From positions 1 through 17,517 of the forward strand of contig PAXL01000075.1 in NCBI GenBank assembly GCA_002714465.1: DNA of 17,517 nucleotides. Direction: 5' to 3'. Positions 1-6,047 of this stretch are shown here, one piece after another. Below the pieces are notes generated by a model. It was given only the letters and a program-made list of their open reading frames with translations. It was not told the DNA's origin and ran no database searches. This DNA is from Gemmatimonadota bacterium. Lineage in GTDB: Bacteria > Latescibacterota > UBA2968. Each line of letters opens with the position of its first letter. Within the stretch, counting starts at the first letter, position 1. The position numbers and the translations under genes were made by a program.

Positions 1-1701
1 GTCATATCTCTGATCGAAGTACACGACTTCGAGAAACGTAGGACCCGCTTGTAGACGCAAGCCTGCATCCCACGTCCGGGCGGTTTCTGGCGCGAGATTC
101 GTGTTCCCGACAACGCTGCCACGATCGCCAAAGAGCTCGAAGAAACTCGGGCCGCGACGCGACCGGGCAAGGTTGGCCTTGAGCATCAGAGGCCCCATAA
201 GATCGACGCGAATCCCGGTTCGGAGCCCTAGAAGATCGCGACGCGTAAGAGAGTCCGGGGCTTGTGGAGAGAAGGCGAAGGGGTTCCGACCAGAGAAACG
301 ATCACGCTGATGTCGGTAGTCGAGACTCGATGTCCAGGAGATTCGTCCGTCGAGGAAGCTGAAGTCGGTCATTGGGCGAAATTGAAGGGTCCAGCGACGT
401 GAGGCAAAGAGCGGTGTGACCAGTTGGATTCGTGCTTCTGGGTCGTAACGCTCGCGACGAATATCTGTGAGCAGGGACAAGAGGTGCGCCGACAGGGCAA
501 GGCGCGAGTGAGAACGGATACCGAATGTCCGTGTGCGGTAGCGGTTATCCTGACGTCCGATCCCGACCTCACCGAGGGAGTCGATGAAGGTTTCGCGAAG
601 GTGCGTGAAGTAGGCTGTCCCCTCCGCGGTGATGCGGTTGAGGATCGATCGCCGTTCCACAGAGACCTGACTAAGCGAGCGGAACGCGTTGAAGCGTGAA
701 TGCGTCGCCTGATTGTTGCTGATCCCCGGGATGCCCTGATGTTTCCAGAAGAATGTCTGACTTGCCGAGAGTCTTATGCGGCCAGTCAGGTCTGCGGATA
801 CATTCCCGAACACGCTGCGTCGAGTTGCGTTGTTGTTCTGTCGTTTCGTGTATTCGTCGTCTGTTGCGTTGTACTCCGTACCATTATTGTCGAGGAAACC
901 GAAGTCGTTGTCGCTAGACGCGTAGTCGAGGATGGCGAGATAGTCGAGATGATCGGAGCTTCCGGAGATCATCGTGCTGAGAAGCCGGGTATCGAGGGCC
1001 CCCCAGGATCCGTTGATGACTTGCCGTGTCGAGTCGCTCTCTCGCGTGCGGATGTGAACCGTACCACCGAGACCGTTGCCCTCTTGGCCGGCGCCACGGT
1101 TTATCTCGATACGGTCGACGTTCGAAAGAGGAAGTGTGCTGAGGTTGACGCCGCCGCCTATCGCTGCGTTCAGAAGGATATCGTCGAGATAGACCTCGAC
1201 CTGCTCCGATGAGGATCCACGCACGCTGATCGTGCTGAATGCATCAAGCCCACCGAGCGACTGAACCTGGATCCCCGTAGACCGGTCGAGCAGATCGGGA
1301 AGCGTGGTGGTCCGGTTCTCGAAGTCCTTACGCTGTATCACTGTCGAGAAGGCGGGGAGACGGGCTCGTTCCTGTTCGATGTCTCGCTGGTCGGTCACAT
1401 CCAGCCGGTCCATCTGGATCGGCGCGGGTACGAGACGCACGGTTACCGACGCATTGGGGGTCACGTGGAGAGTCTGATCCGTATAGCCTATCCGGGAGAA
1501 GGTTACGAGGAAGGAGTCGCGAGCGACGATTCGGAAAGTGCCCTCAGCGCCAGTAAGGAAGGCTCTTCCGTCAGTTGTCAATATGGTTACGCCAGGTAGG
1601 GGTGACCCCTGTTCGGCGTCGAGCACTATGCCCTCGAGCCCGTAGGAGGTCACAGGCAGCAGGCATAGAATTGCGATTGTGAGGATTCGTCCAGGTGTCA
1701 T
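1..1701 (-). CDS. btuB: BtuB-like TonB-dependent receptor, 3' end outside window
   Basis: This is an outer-membrane TonB-dependent receptor, probably for cobalamin. I translated it by hand: the frame is open from ATG 1701 to the window edge (567 codons, no stop). It starts with a signal peptide (MTPGRILTIAILCLLPVTSYG), then a carboxypeptidase-regulatory-like domain (about residues 22-95, including GSPLPGVTI and FSRIGYTD). The plug follows (about 110-225) with LPDLLDRSTGIQVQSLGG, ISVRGSSSEQVEVYLDDILL and VDRIEINRGAG, and then the start of the beta-barrel. The late segment ANLARSRRGPSFFELFGDRG and NTNLAPETARTWDAG is typical of TonB barrels. The B12 assignment rests mainly on the cobalamin riboswitch and terminator directly upstream. 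No good Shine-Dalgarno sequence precedes the ATG; a GAGGAG lies 22 bases upstream, inside the terminator hairpin. About 50-150 residues of barrel are missing off the left edge. Confidence 0.9.
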   Translation of the reverse strand, partial: MTPGRILTIAILCLLPVTSYGLEGIVLDAEQGSPLPGVTILTTDGRAFLTGAEGTFRIVARDSFLVTFSRIGYTDQTLHVTPNASVTVRLVPAPIQMDRLDVTDQRDIEQERARLPAFSTVIQRKDFENRTTTLPDLLDRSTGIQVQSLGGLDAFSTISVRGSSSEQVEVYLDDILLNAAIGGGVNLSTLPLSNVDRIEINRGAGQEGNGLGGTVHIRTRESDSTRQVINGSWGALDTRLLSTMISGSSDHLDYLAILDYASSDNDFGFLDNNGTEYNATDDEYTKRQNNNATRRSVFGNVSADLTGRIRLSASQTFFWKHQGIPGISNNQATHSRFNAFRSLSQVSVERRSILNRITAEGTAYFTHLRETFIDSLGEVGIGRQDNRYRTRTFGIRSHSRLALSAHLLSLLTDIRRERYDPEARIQLVTPLFASRRWTLQFRPMTDFSFLDGRISWTSSLDYRHQRDRFSGRNPFAFSPQAPDSLTRRDLLGLRTGIRVDLMGPLMLKANLARSRRGPSFFELFGDRGSVVGNTNLAPETARTWDAGLRLQAGPTFLEVVYFDQRYD

Positions 1702-1710
1702 TCTGATAAC

Positions 1711-1744
1711 AAAAAAGCCCCGACTCCTCGCGAAGTCGGGGCTT
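1711..1744 (-). terminator. Intrinsic terminator of the B12 riboswitch leader
   Basis: On the minus strand the 10-base arm AGCCCCGACT (1743-1734) pairs perfectly with AGTCGGGGCT (1725-1716), with an 8-base loop, and a run of six T follows (1716-1711). It lies between the cobalamin aptamer and the btuB-like start codon, so it is the expected premature-stop hairpin of a transcriptional riboswitch. Its loop and inner stem can pair instead with 1789-1799 (see findings). Confidence 0.88.
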
Positions 1745-1804
1745 GGTATCTCAATGCCAGATACACCTGTCCGACGTCAACTTCCCGGTCCGCGAGGAAG
1801 GATG

Positions 1805-1990
1805 TCAAAGGCTTCAGGCAGGTCTTCTGGCTTCCGGTATTCGGGCTCTCACGCCTTCCCAATCGATGTCCGATCAGTGGCGGGTGTGAGAGCCAACCCG
1901 GTTACAGCGGCGGGCCCGCGACGGATTCTCACCGTCTTCCCTATTCAGTTGGCTGGACGTCTACCCAGCCAAGCACCTGAACCTTTTCAA
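1805..1990 (-). promoter_or_regulatory. Cobalamin (B12) riboswitch aptamer
   Basis: The minus strand carries the conserved parts of the cobalamin riboswitch in the right order: AATAGGGAA, GGTGAGAATCC, GGGCCCGCCGCTGTAACC, the B12-box core GCCACTG (1881-1875), TTGGGAAGGCG and GAAGCCAGAAGACCTGCC. The outer stem P1 is visible as TTCAGG (about 1983-1976) pairing with CCTGAA (about 1818-1813). The aptamer follows a strong promoter and precedes a terminator and a TonB-receptor gene. The expected logic is that bound adenosylcobalamin (or a related form) favours the terminator and shuts off the receptor. Edges are set by P1 and may be off by about 10 bases. Confidence 0.95.
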
Positions 1991-2027
1991 ATATGTATAG
2001 AGTGCAGCAGATTGCCCTACGGGTGAG

Positions 2028-2057
2028 AATATAGTCGATTTGTCGTCGCCGTGTCAA
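2028..2057 (-). promoter_or_regulatory. Sigma70-type promoter of the riboswitch-btuB unit
   Basis: A perfect -35 TTGACA (2057-2052) and a -10 TATATT (2033-2028, five of six consensus bases) are separated by 18 bases on the minus strand. The predicted start near 2021 gives about 40 bases before the aptamer and a leader of about 320 bases before the receptor ATG. Confidence 0.75.
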
Positions 2058-2125
2058 TCAACCTGGCCATCAGGCAGGCACAGGCGCGGTCTTTCGCCTA
2101 AGAGGATGGCCTGATTCCAGATCAG

Positions 2126-3619
2126 CTAGAGCTTCTCTGACAGGCGTTCAGCAACCATCAACACGGTCGCGTGGATGTTGGCCCTGACACAGTCGGGAAA
2201 GATGGATGCATCGATGATTCTGAGTCCATCGATCCCGTAGACACGGCCATCCTGATCGACTACATCCTCCGTTGCAGAAGGTCCCATTCGACAGGTGCCA
2301 CTCACGTGATGACCTGTCGTTGCCTCTTTCAGGATCCAATCATCCAGAGCATTATCAGACTGTAAGACCTCGTCGGCGGGCTCAAGCCGTTCATCGAGAT
2401 ACGGTTCGAATGATGGATGTCCGGTCAGGTTCACGCAAAGCTGGATCGCTTCGCGCATTCGGGATCGGTCGTGTTCGTCCGAAAACATCCGGTAGTCGAT
2501 GTCGGGGTCTGCGTGCGGGTCGTCCGATGTGATCGAGACCGTTCCGATGCTGCGGGCTAGGTTGACCGTCGGACGCATCAGCAGCTTTGGCTCGTCTCGA
2601 ACGTGCCCGATGTAGACGATCATATCATCGGTGTTATACGATCCTGTTGCGGTGTAGCGGAGACCGACCTGATGCCAATGTGTGTGGAGCGGACCCTTAG
2701 AGCGTGCCTGCCAGAACATCTGTACCGCCGGATGATCACGGAGCTTCTGGCCGACACCCGGAAGATCAACAATCGCGCGGATTCCTAGCCCCTCGAGATG
2801 CCCCCTCGATCCGACACCGGATCGTTGGAGAAGGAGCGGCGTTCCGATCGCACCTGAGGAAACGATCAGGTCGGTTGATTCGAAGCTCTGGCGCTCACCG
2901 TTATATTCGATTTCGATGCCTGTTGCACGCGCGTTGGCAAACAGGATGCGGGTCGTGAAGGTATCGGGAAGGATCGTCAAGTTTGGACGCGTGCGTGCCG
3001 GGTTCAGATATCCGATCGCCGCGCTTAGCCGGATTCCACCTGGGTTGTTCAGCGGGTAGGGACCAACACCGGTCGTGTATGGACGATTGAGATCGGGGCA
3101 GTCAAGGAAGCCGTGGTCGATGCAGGACTGATAGAAGGCGCTCTGGAGGTCGAGCCAGTCTTCCTTTGGATATCGCCGGACACCGATCGGCCCGGTATGT
3201 CCGTGACCTTCTGTGAAATCCTGGTCGGTCTCGATTTTTCGGAAGTACGGTTCGACTTTCTCCCAAGTCCATTCTGGATTCCCAAGTTCCACCCAGCGAT
3301 CGAAGTCGTAAGGGAGGCCCCAGAGATAAATCTGTGCGTTCACGGCGCTGGATCCGCCGATGACCTTGCCTCGGATGATCGGTTCCCTATTTCGACCCGC
3401 TCTGGCAGAATAGCCCCAGTCGTGACTTCGGGCGACCATTCCAGAGGGTGTCGCGTAACCAAGCCGAATGTCTTCGGGCAAGGACTCGACCGTTGGATAG
3501 TCAGGACCGGCTTCGATCAGGAGGACCGAACGAGAAGGGTCCTCTGTCAGGCGAGCGGCGAGGACACAGCCTGCTGCTCCTGCTCCGACAATGATGGTGT
3601 CGTATGTGTGTGTGGACAC
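2126..3619 (-). CDS. GMC-family FAD-dependent oxidoreductase
   Basis: This is a flavoenzyme of the glucose-methanol-choline (choline dehydrogenase-like) family, 497 residues, close to the usual 500-550. The N-terminal ADP-binding motif is GAGAAG (residues 12-17), with the second FAD element LLIEAGPDY (33-41). The GMC signature GKVIGGSSAVNAQIYLWG covers 84-101, and SSGAIGTPLLLQRSGVG (254-270) is the second signature. The C-terminal catalytic block has GHHVSGTCRMG (436-446) and DASIFPD...NIHATVLMVAE. The His of the HHVSGTCRMG block and the Asn of NIHAT (N481) fit the His/Asn active-site pair of the family. No signal peptide is visible, so it is probably cytoplasmic. The start used is a GTG without a clear ribosome-binding site. 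It lies 72 bases behind the beta-propeller gene on the same strand, so the two are probably co-transcribed. The alcohol substrate cannot be told from the sequence. Confidence 0.93.
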   Translation of the reverse strand: MSTHTYDTIIVGAGAAGCVLAARLTEDPSRSVLLIEAGPDYPTVESLPEDIRLGYATPSGMVARSHDWGYSARAGRNREPIIRGKVIGGSSAVNAQIYLWGLPYDFDRWVELGNPEWTWEKVEPYFRKIETDQDFTEGHGHTGPIGVRRYPKEDWLDLQSAFYQSCIDHGFLDCPDLNRPYTTGVGPYPLNNPGGIRLSAAIGYLNPARTRPNLTILPDTFTTRILFANARATGIEIEYNGERQSFESTDLIVSSGAIGTPLLLQRSGVGSRGHLEGLGIRAIVDLPGVGQKLRDHPAVQMFWQARSKGPLHTHWHQVGLRYTATGSYNTDDMIVYIGHVRDEPKLLMRPTVNLARSIGTVSITSDDPHADPDIDYRMFSDEHDRSRMREAIQLCVNLTGHPSFEPYLDERLEPADEVLQSDNALDDWILKEATTGHHVSGTCRMGPSATEDVVDQDGRVYGIDGLRIIDASIFPDCVRANIHATVLMVAERLSEKL

Positions 3620-3691
3620 GTTGATGGCGATTGGAATGTGGCTTAGGCGTCACCGTAAGAAACGCGGCGACGCTTGCGAGATCTTCGATCC

Positions 3692-4918
3692 CTACCAGCC
3701 CCTCACCATATAGGCTTGCAGCACCCCGCTCTCATCCGAGTTGAAGAAGCCCGAATGCCCACTTGGTGACAGGAAGGGATGAATGTGTGACTCCTTCTTC
3801 CAGGAACTGCCGGGTTCTGCGACCTTGCGTGGATTCTCGAGTTTACCCGCCTCATCCTCCTGCAGATCGAATAGCCAAACTGCTCCGTCTCCGTCTCTCG
3901 GACCCGAATCCGTGATCAAACGGTGTCCCTCGATGTCGGTCCCGAAATGGTAGAAGTCGGGGGTTTCGAAATCGCGCGACAGGTCATTTCGCCAGCTGTT
4001 CGGTGTCTTGAGTCCGTCGTGTCCTGAGTGTGGGGCAGCTCGGCCCGAGATCAGCTGTGCTTCCTCCGGCTCCTTCGTGTTCGTGCTGGTGATCGCCATA
4101 TCTGATTGGCCGATCCAGCATTGGTGTCCCTGGCAGTGCTCGTTACCATCGCGACCCCAAGGGAAGTTTCGGAAATCGGACCCGTCATCTCGGATCAGGT
4201 GAATGTCTGCGCCCGCTCCGCTAACGAGCTGAAGCAGGTCGCCCTTCGTGCTAACCGTGTTCCCGTGGTTCTCTTGGATCATGATGTCGTGCGATGCGTC
4301 CGGGTCCGTCTGTCGAGTGTATTGAGGGTGGATGTTGCACCAGGATGCGCCCTCGAAGATGAGTCGGACCGATGGTTCGTCTATCTCGAAGACGAGGAGA
4401 CCCCAAGGCGCGCCGACCGTTTGTCCGTCTCCGAGGAATCCCGAGATCGCGATCCGCTTGCCGTCGGACGAAATTGTCGATAGCGGATAGGGGCGGCTGA
4501 GACGGTAGCTCGTGTCAGGGATCGCGTGATCCAGCACGAACAGGGTCTCTCTATCACTACCGCTGAGCTTAACACGTTTCAGCGTAAGACGGCCACCATT
4601 CGTCTCTGTCTCGTCGACGAAATAGTATAGGTATTCGCCGTCAGGCGAGATCGATGGACCGGTCGTACCGGGCTCAGTCGTGATGGGGGTCAGGCTGCAG
4701 TTGTCTTCAAGGTTACAGAGTAGGAACTGATGCTCTGGGTCACGAGGGTCCGACCCGTGTGGGTGAGCCGATCGATGGATGATCAGTCGTTTCGAGTCTG
4801 GTGTGAAGATTTGCGCCTCCATATAGATGTGCGAAGACGGTAGCGCTTCATCCGTTAGCTGGATGATTTCGAGTGCCTTTCGATTGGCCGAGGGCACGAG
4901 ATCTGGACGTGGTTTCAT
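3692..4918 (-). CDS. Oligogalacturonate-lyase-like (PL22/PD40-type) beta-propeller protein
   Basis: A 408-residue protein built of repeated beta-propeller blades of the TolB/PD40 kind, seen as FTPDSKRLIIHR (38-49), ISPDGEYLYYF (90-100), ISSDGKRIAISG (149-160) and LSPSGHSGFFNSDESG (383-398). Several His-containing motifs match the layout of oligogalacturonate lyases: NIHPQYTRQTDPD (195-207), IQENHG (214-219), CQGHQCWIG (262-270) and SHIHPFLSPSG (377-387). In PL22 enzymes such His/Gln residues bind a metal ion. No signal peptide is visible. A good ribosome-binding site AGGAGG lies four bases before the ATG. It may act on an unsaturated or oxidised uronide, but non-catalytic propellers share this fold, so the activity is uncertain. 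It is followed by the GMC oxidoreductase. Confidence 0.75.
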   Translation of the reverse strand: MKPRPDLVPSANRKALEIIQLTDEALPSSHIYMEAQIFTPDSKRLIIHRSAHPHGSDPRDPEHQFLLCNLEDNCSLTPITTEPGTTGPSISPDGEYLYYFVDETETNGGRLTLKRVKLSGSDRETLFVLDHAIPDTSYRLSRPYPLSTISSDGKRIAISGFLGDGQTVGAPWGLLVFEIDEPSVRLIFEGASWCNIHPQYTRQTDPDASHDIMIQENHGNTVSTKGDLLQLVSGAGADIHLIRDDGSDFRNFPWGRDGNEHCQGHQCWIGQSDMAITSTNTKEPEEAQLISGRAAPHSGHDGLKTPNSWRNDLSRDFETPDFYHFGTDIEGHRLITDSGPRDGDGAVWLFDLQEDEAGKLENPRKVAEPGSSWKKESHIHPFLSPSGHSGFFNSDESGVLQAYMVRGW

Positions 4919-5094
4919 GGGGCCTCCTGAGAACGAGTATGTAAGATCAGACGTTTCGCAGGGATCGCAAACGGCTATGCGTCGGGTCGTAAACCGGGGC
5001 TGATGGTCAGGATATTCGGCAAGTGGGAGACAACCTTAGCAGTGGTACGAGACGCGCGACGTGACTAGTCCGAAAAGTGCGAAAGGGCATCATC

Positions 5095-5291
5095 GATCGA
5101 AGCAGCTTCTTGCGAGGCTGAACACCCACGATCCGTTTGTCCAACTGACCGTTCGATTAAAGTATCAGGCAGGTGGCATACTTATTCACGTGCTACATGT
5201 CCGCCAGCATTTTGGCAGTATGTCGCGTGTCGCCACGTTGGGTGAGCGGCACGCGAACGTCGTTCGCATCGAATGCGACGAGGATAACGAA
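5095..5291 (-). pseudogene. Decayed tandem copy of the thioredoxin C-terminal half
   Basis: Reading on in frame past the stop of the thioredoxin-like gene gives a second, degraded version of its C-terminal half. It reads FVILVAFDANDVRVP, then GDTRHTAKMLADM-stop, then HVNKYATCLIL-stop, then SNGQLDKRIVGVQPRKKLL. The intact gene has YTTVKLDAENDTP, SRKLARKYGV, TTIPTCLILAPNGKLLKKLVG and YHPPEDF at the matching places. At DNA level 5145 onward resembles 5376 onward, an offset of 231 bases (77 codons); for example the plus-strand words ACCGTTCG, ATCAG and CAGGTGG recur. In-frame TAG and TAA stops and the absence of the CxxC half show it cannot encode a thioredoxin. It fills most of the 373-base gap between neighbouring genes; I see nothing else in 4919-5094. 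Confidence 0.7.
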
Positions 5292-5747
5292 TCAGTGAGT
5301 TTGAGACGCCAGAGGAGACCGGAGGAATGCTAAAAAGTCTTCCGGCGGATGATAGCCGACGAGCTTCTTGAGAAGCTTACCGTTCGGTGCAAGAATCAGA
5401 CAGGTGGGAATCGTCGTCACGCCGTACTTCCTCGCCAGTTTGCGCGAGTTGAGCGTTTCGTCTCCGATGCGGGCCATCGGCGTATCGTTTTCCGCATCCA
5501 GTTTGACGGTCGTGTAGTGCTGTTTGAGGACAGCCTTGACGTCATCCCGCGAGAGGACGCGGCGGTCGAGTTTCTTGCAGTAGGCGCACCAGTCAGTGTA
5601 AACCTCGACCATAACCAACGTGTCCGTGCTGTCCGCGCGAACCAAGCCTCTAGGATAGATAAGCCATTCTGCTTCGACTGATCCACCAAAGAGAGAGACG
5701 AACGCGATTCCGGAAACGATGGCTCTTATGCTGCGCATAAGCCTCAT
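5292..5747 (-). CDS. Secreted thioredoxin-fold protein (CxxC)
   Basis: A 151-residue periplasmic thioredoxin-like protein. It has an N-terminal signal peptide (about residues 1-26, ending SVEA) and then a short thioredoxin fold. The active site is DWCAYCKKL (CAYC at 54-57) and the cis-proline loop is TTIPT (P114). The glycine-containing NGKLLKKLVGY (122-132) ends the fold as in SoxW/thioredoxin_7-type proteins. The likely job is disulfide reduction or exchange in the periplasm. Two start codons are possible, 5747 and 5738; neither has a convincing ribosome-binding site. A small inverted repeat (CTTATGC/GCATAAG, 5725-5741) overlaps the start region. The gene stands alone between the TonB receptor and the propeller operon, and a decayed partial copy follows directly. 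Confidence 0.88.
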   Translation of the reverse strand: MRLMRSIRAIVSGIAFVSLFGGSVEAEWLIYPRGLVRADSTDTLVMVEVYTDWCAYCKKLDRRVLSRDDVKAVLKQHYTTVKLDAENDTPMARIGDETLNSRKLARKYGVTTIPTCLILAPNGKLLKKLVGYHPPEDFLAFLRSPLASQTH

Positions 5748-5819
5748 AGGTAGAAGGGAAGTGTAGATTAACGCCGAGATGCGGGTCTTCTGACGAATTG
5801 GGAACCTCTAAAGCTTGGC

Positions 5820-6005
5820 CTATCTCGGTCGGATCTCAGTCCACAACGTAGGCAGGGGGGAAGTGGGTCGTGTAGCGTCGCCCCCATGAAGTGTCGTGGC
5901 ATTCCAACTCGAGGCCCTGTCAACGGTGAACTTTAGATCCCGTCCCGGATGAATGCCGACAGGCGCCACCACCGTGTAGTGGTCGTGGTTGAGAATAGGG
6001 CTCAC
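5820..6005 (-). CDS. Small ORF of doubtful coding status (61 aa)
   Basis: A GTG-started frame of 61 codons in the 300-base gap between the TonB receptor and the thioredoxin gene. In its favour, an exact AGGAGG (6014-6009) sits three bases before the GTG and the receptor stop lies 43 bases upstream, so translation after the receptor is possible. Against it, the protein (starting MSPILNHDHYTVVAPVGIHP) has no signal peptide, membrane segment or family I recognise, and its C-terminal half looks like low-information Pro/Arg/Thr sequence. It could be a remnant. No other gene is visible in 5748-6047. Confidence 0.25.
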   Translation of the reverse strand: MSPILNHDHYTVVAPVGIHPGRDLKFTVDRASSWNATTLHGGDATRPTSPLPTLWTEIRPR

Positions 6006-6023
6006 ACACCTCCTTGTGTAAGC
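6000..6023 (-). other. Hairpin with AGGAGG in its loop
   Basis: On the minus strand GCTTACACA (6023-6015) pairs with TGTGTGAGC (6008-6000) over nine base pairs including one G-U. The six-base loop between them is exactly AGGAGG. It lies 25 bases behind the stop of the TonB receptor and covers the start of the doubtful 61-codon ORF. No T-run follows, so it is not a standard terminator. Confidence 0.5.
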
Positions 6024-6047
6024 TAAGTCCTCGTCCTGGAGCCCATA

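Noticed and set aside
700..1212. 170-codon open frame on the plus strand
   Set aside because: It lies antisense inside the well-supported BtuB-like receptor and its protein shows no family features.
2060..2125. Terminator behind the GMC oxidoreductase gene
   Set aside because: Partial complementarity (ATCAGGC and GCCTGAT) exists, but the loop is long and no T-run follows.
3113..3646. 177-codon open frame on the plus strand
   Set aside because: It is antisense to the start of the GMC oxidoreductase, whose FAD motifs are clear.
5061..5333. 90-codon plus-strand frame between thioredoxin and propeller genes
   Set aside because: It is antisense to the thioredoxin relic and to the end of the intact gene; its open frame mirrors the relic's descent from coding DNA.
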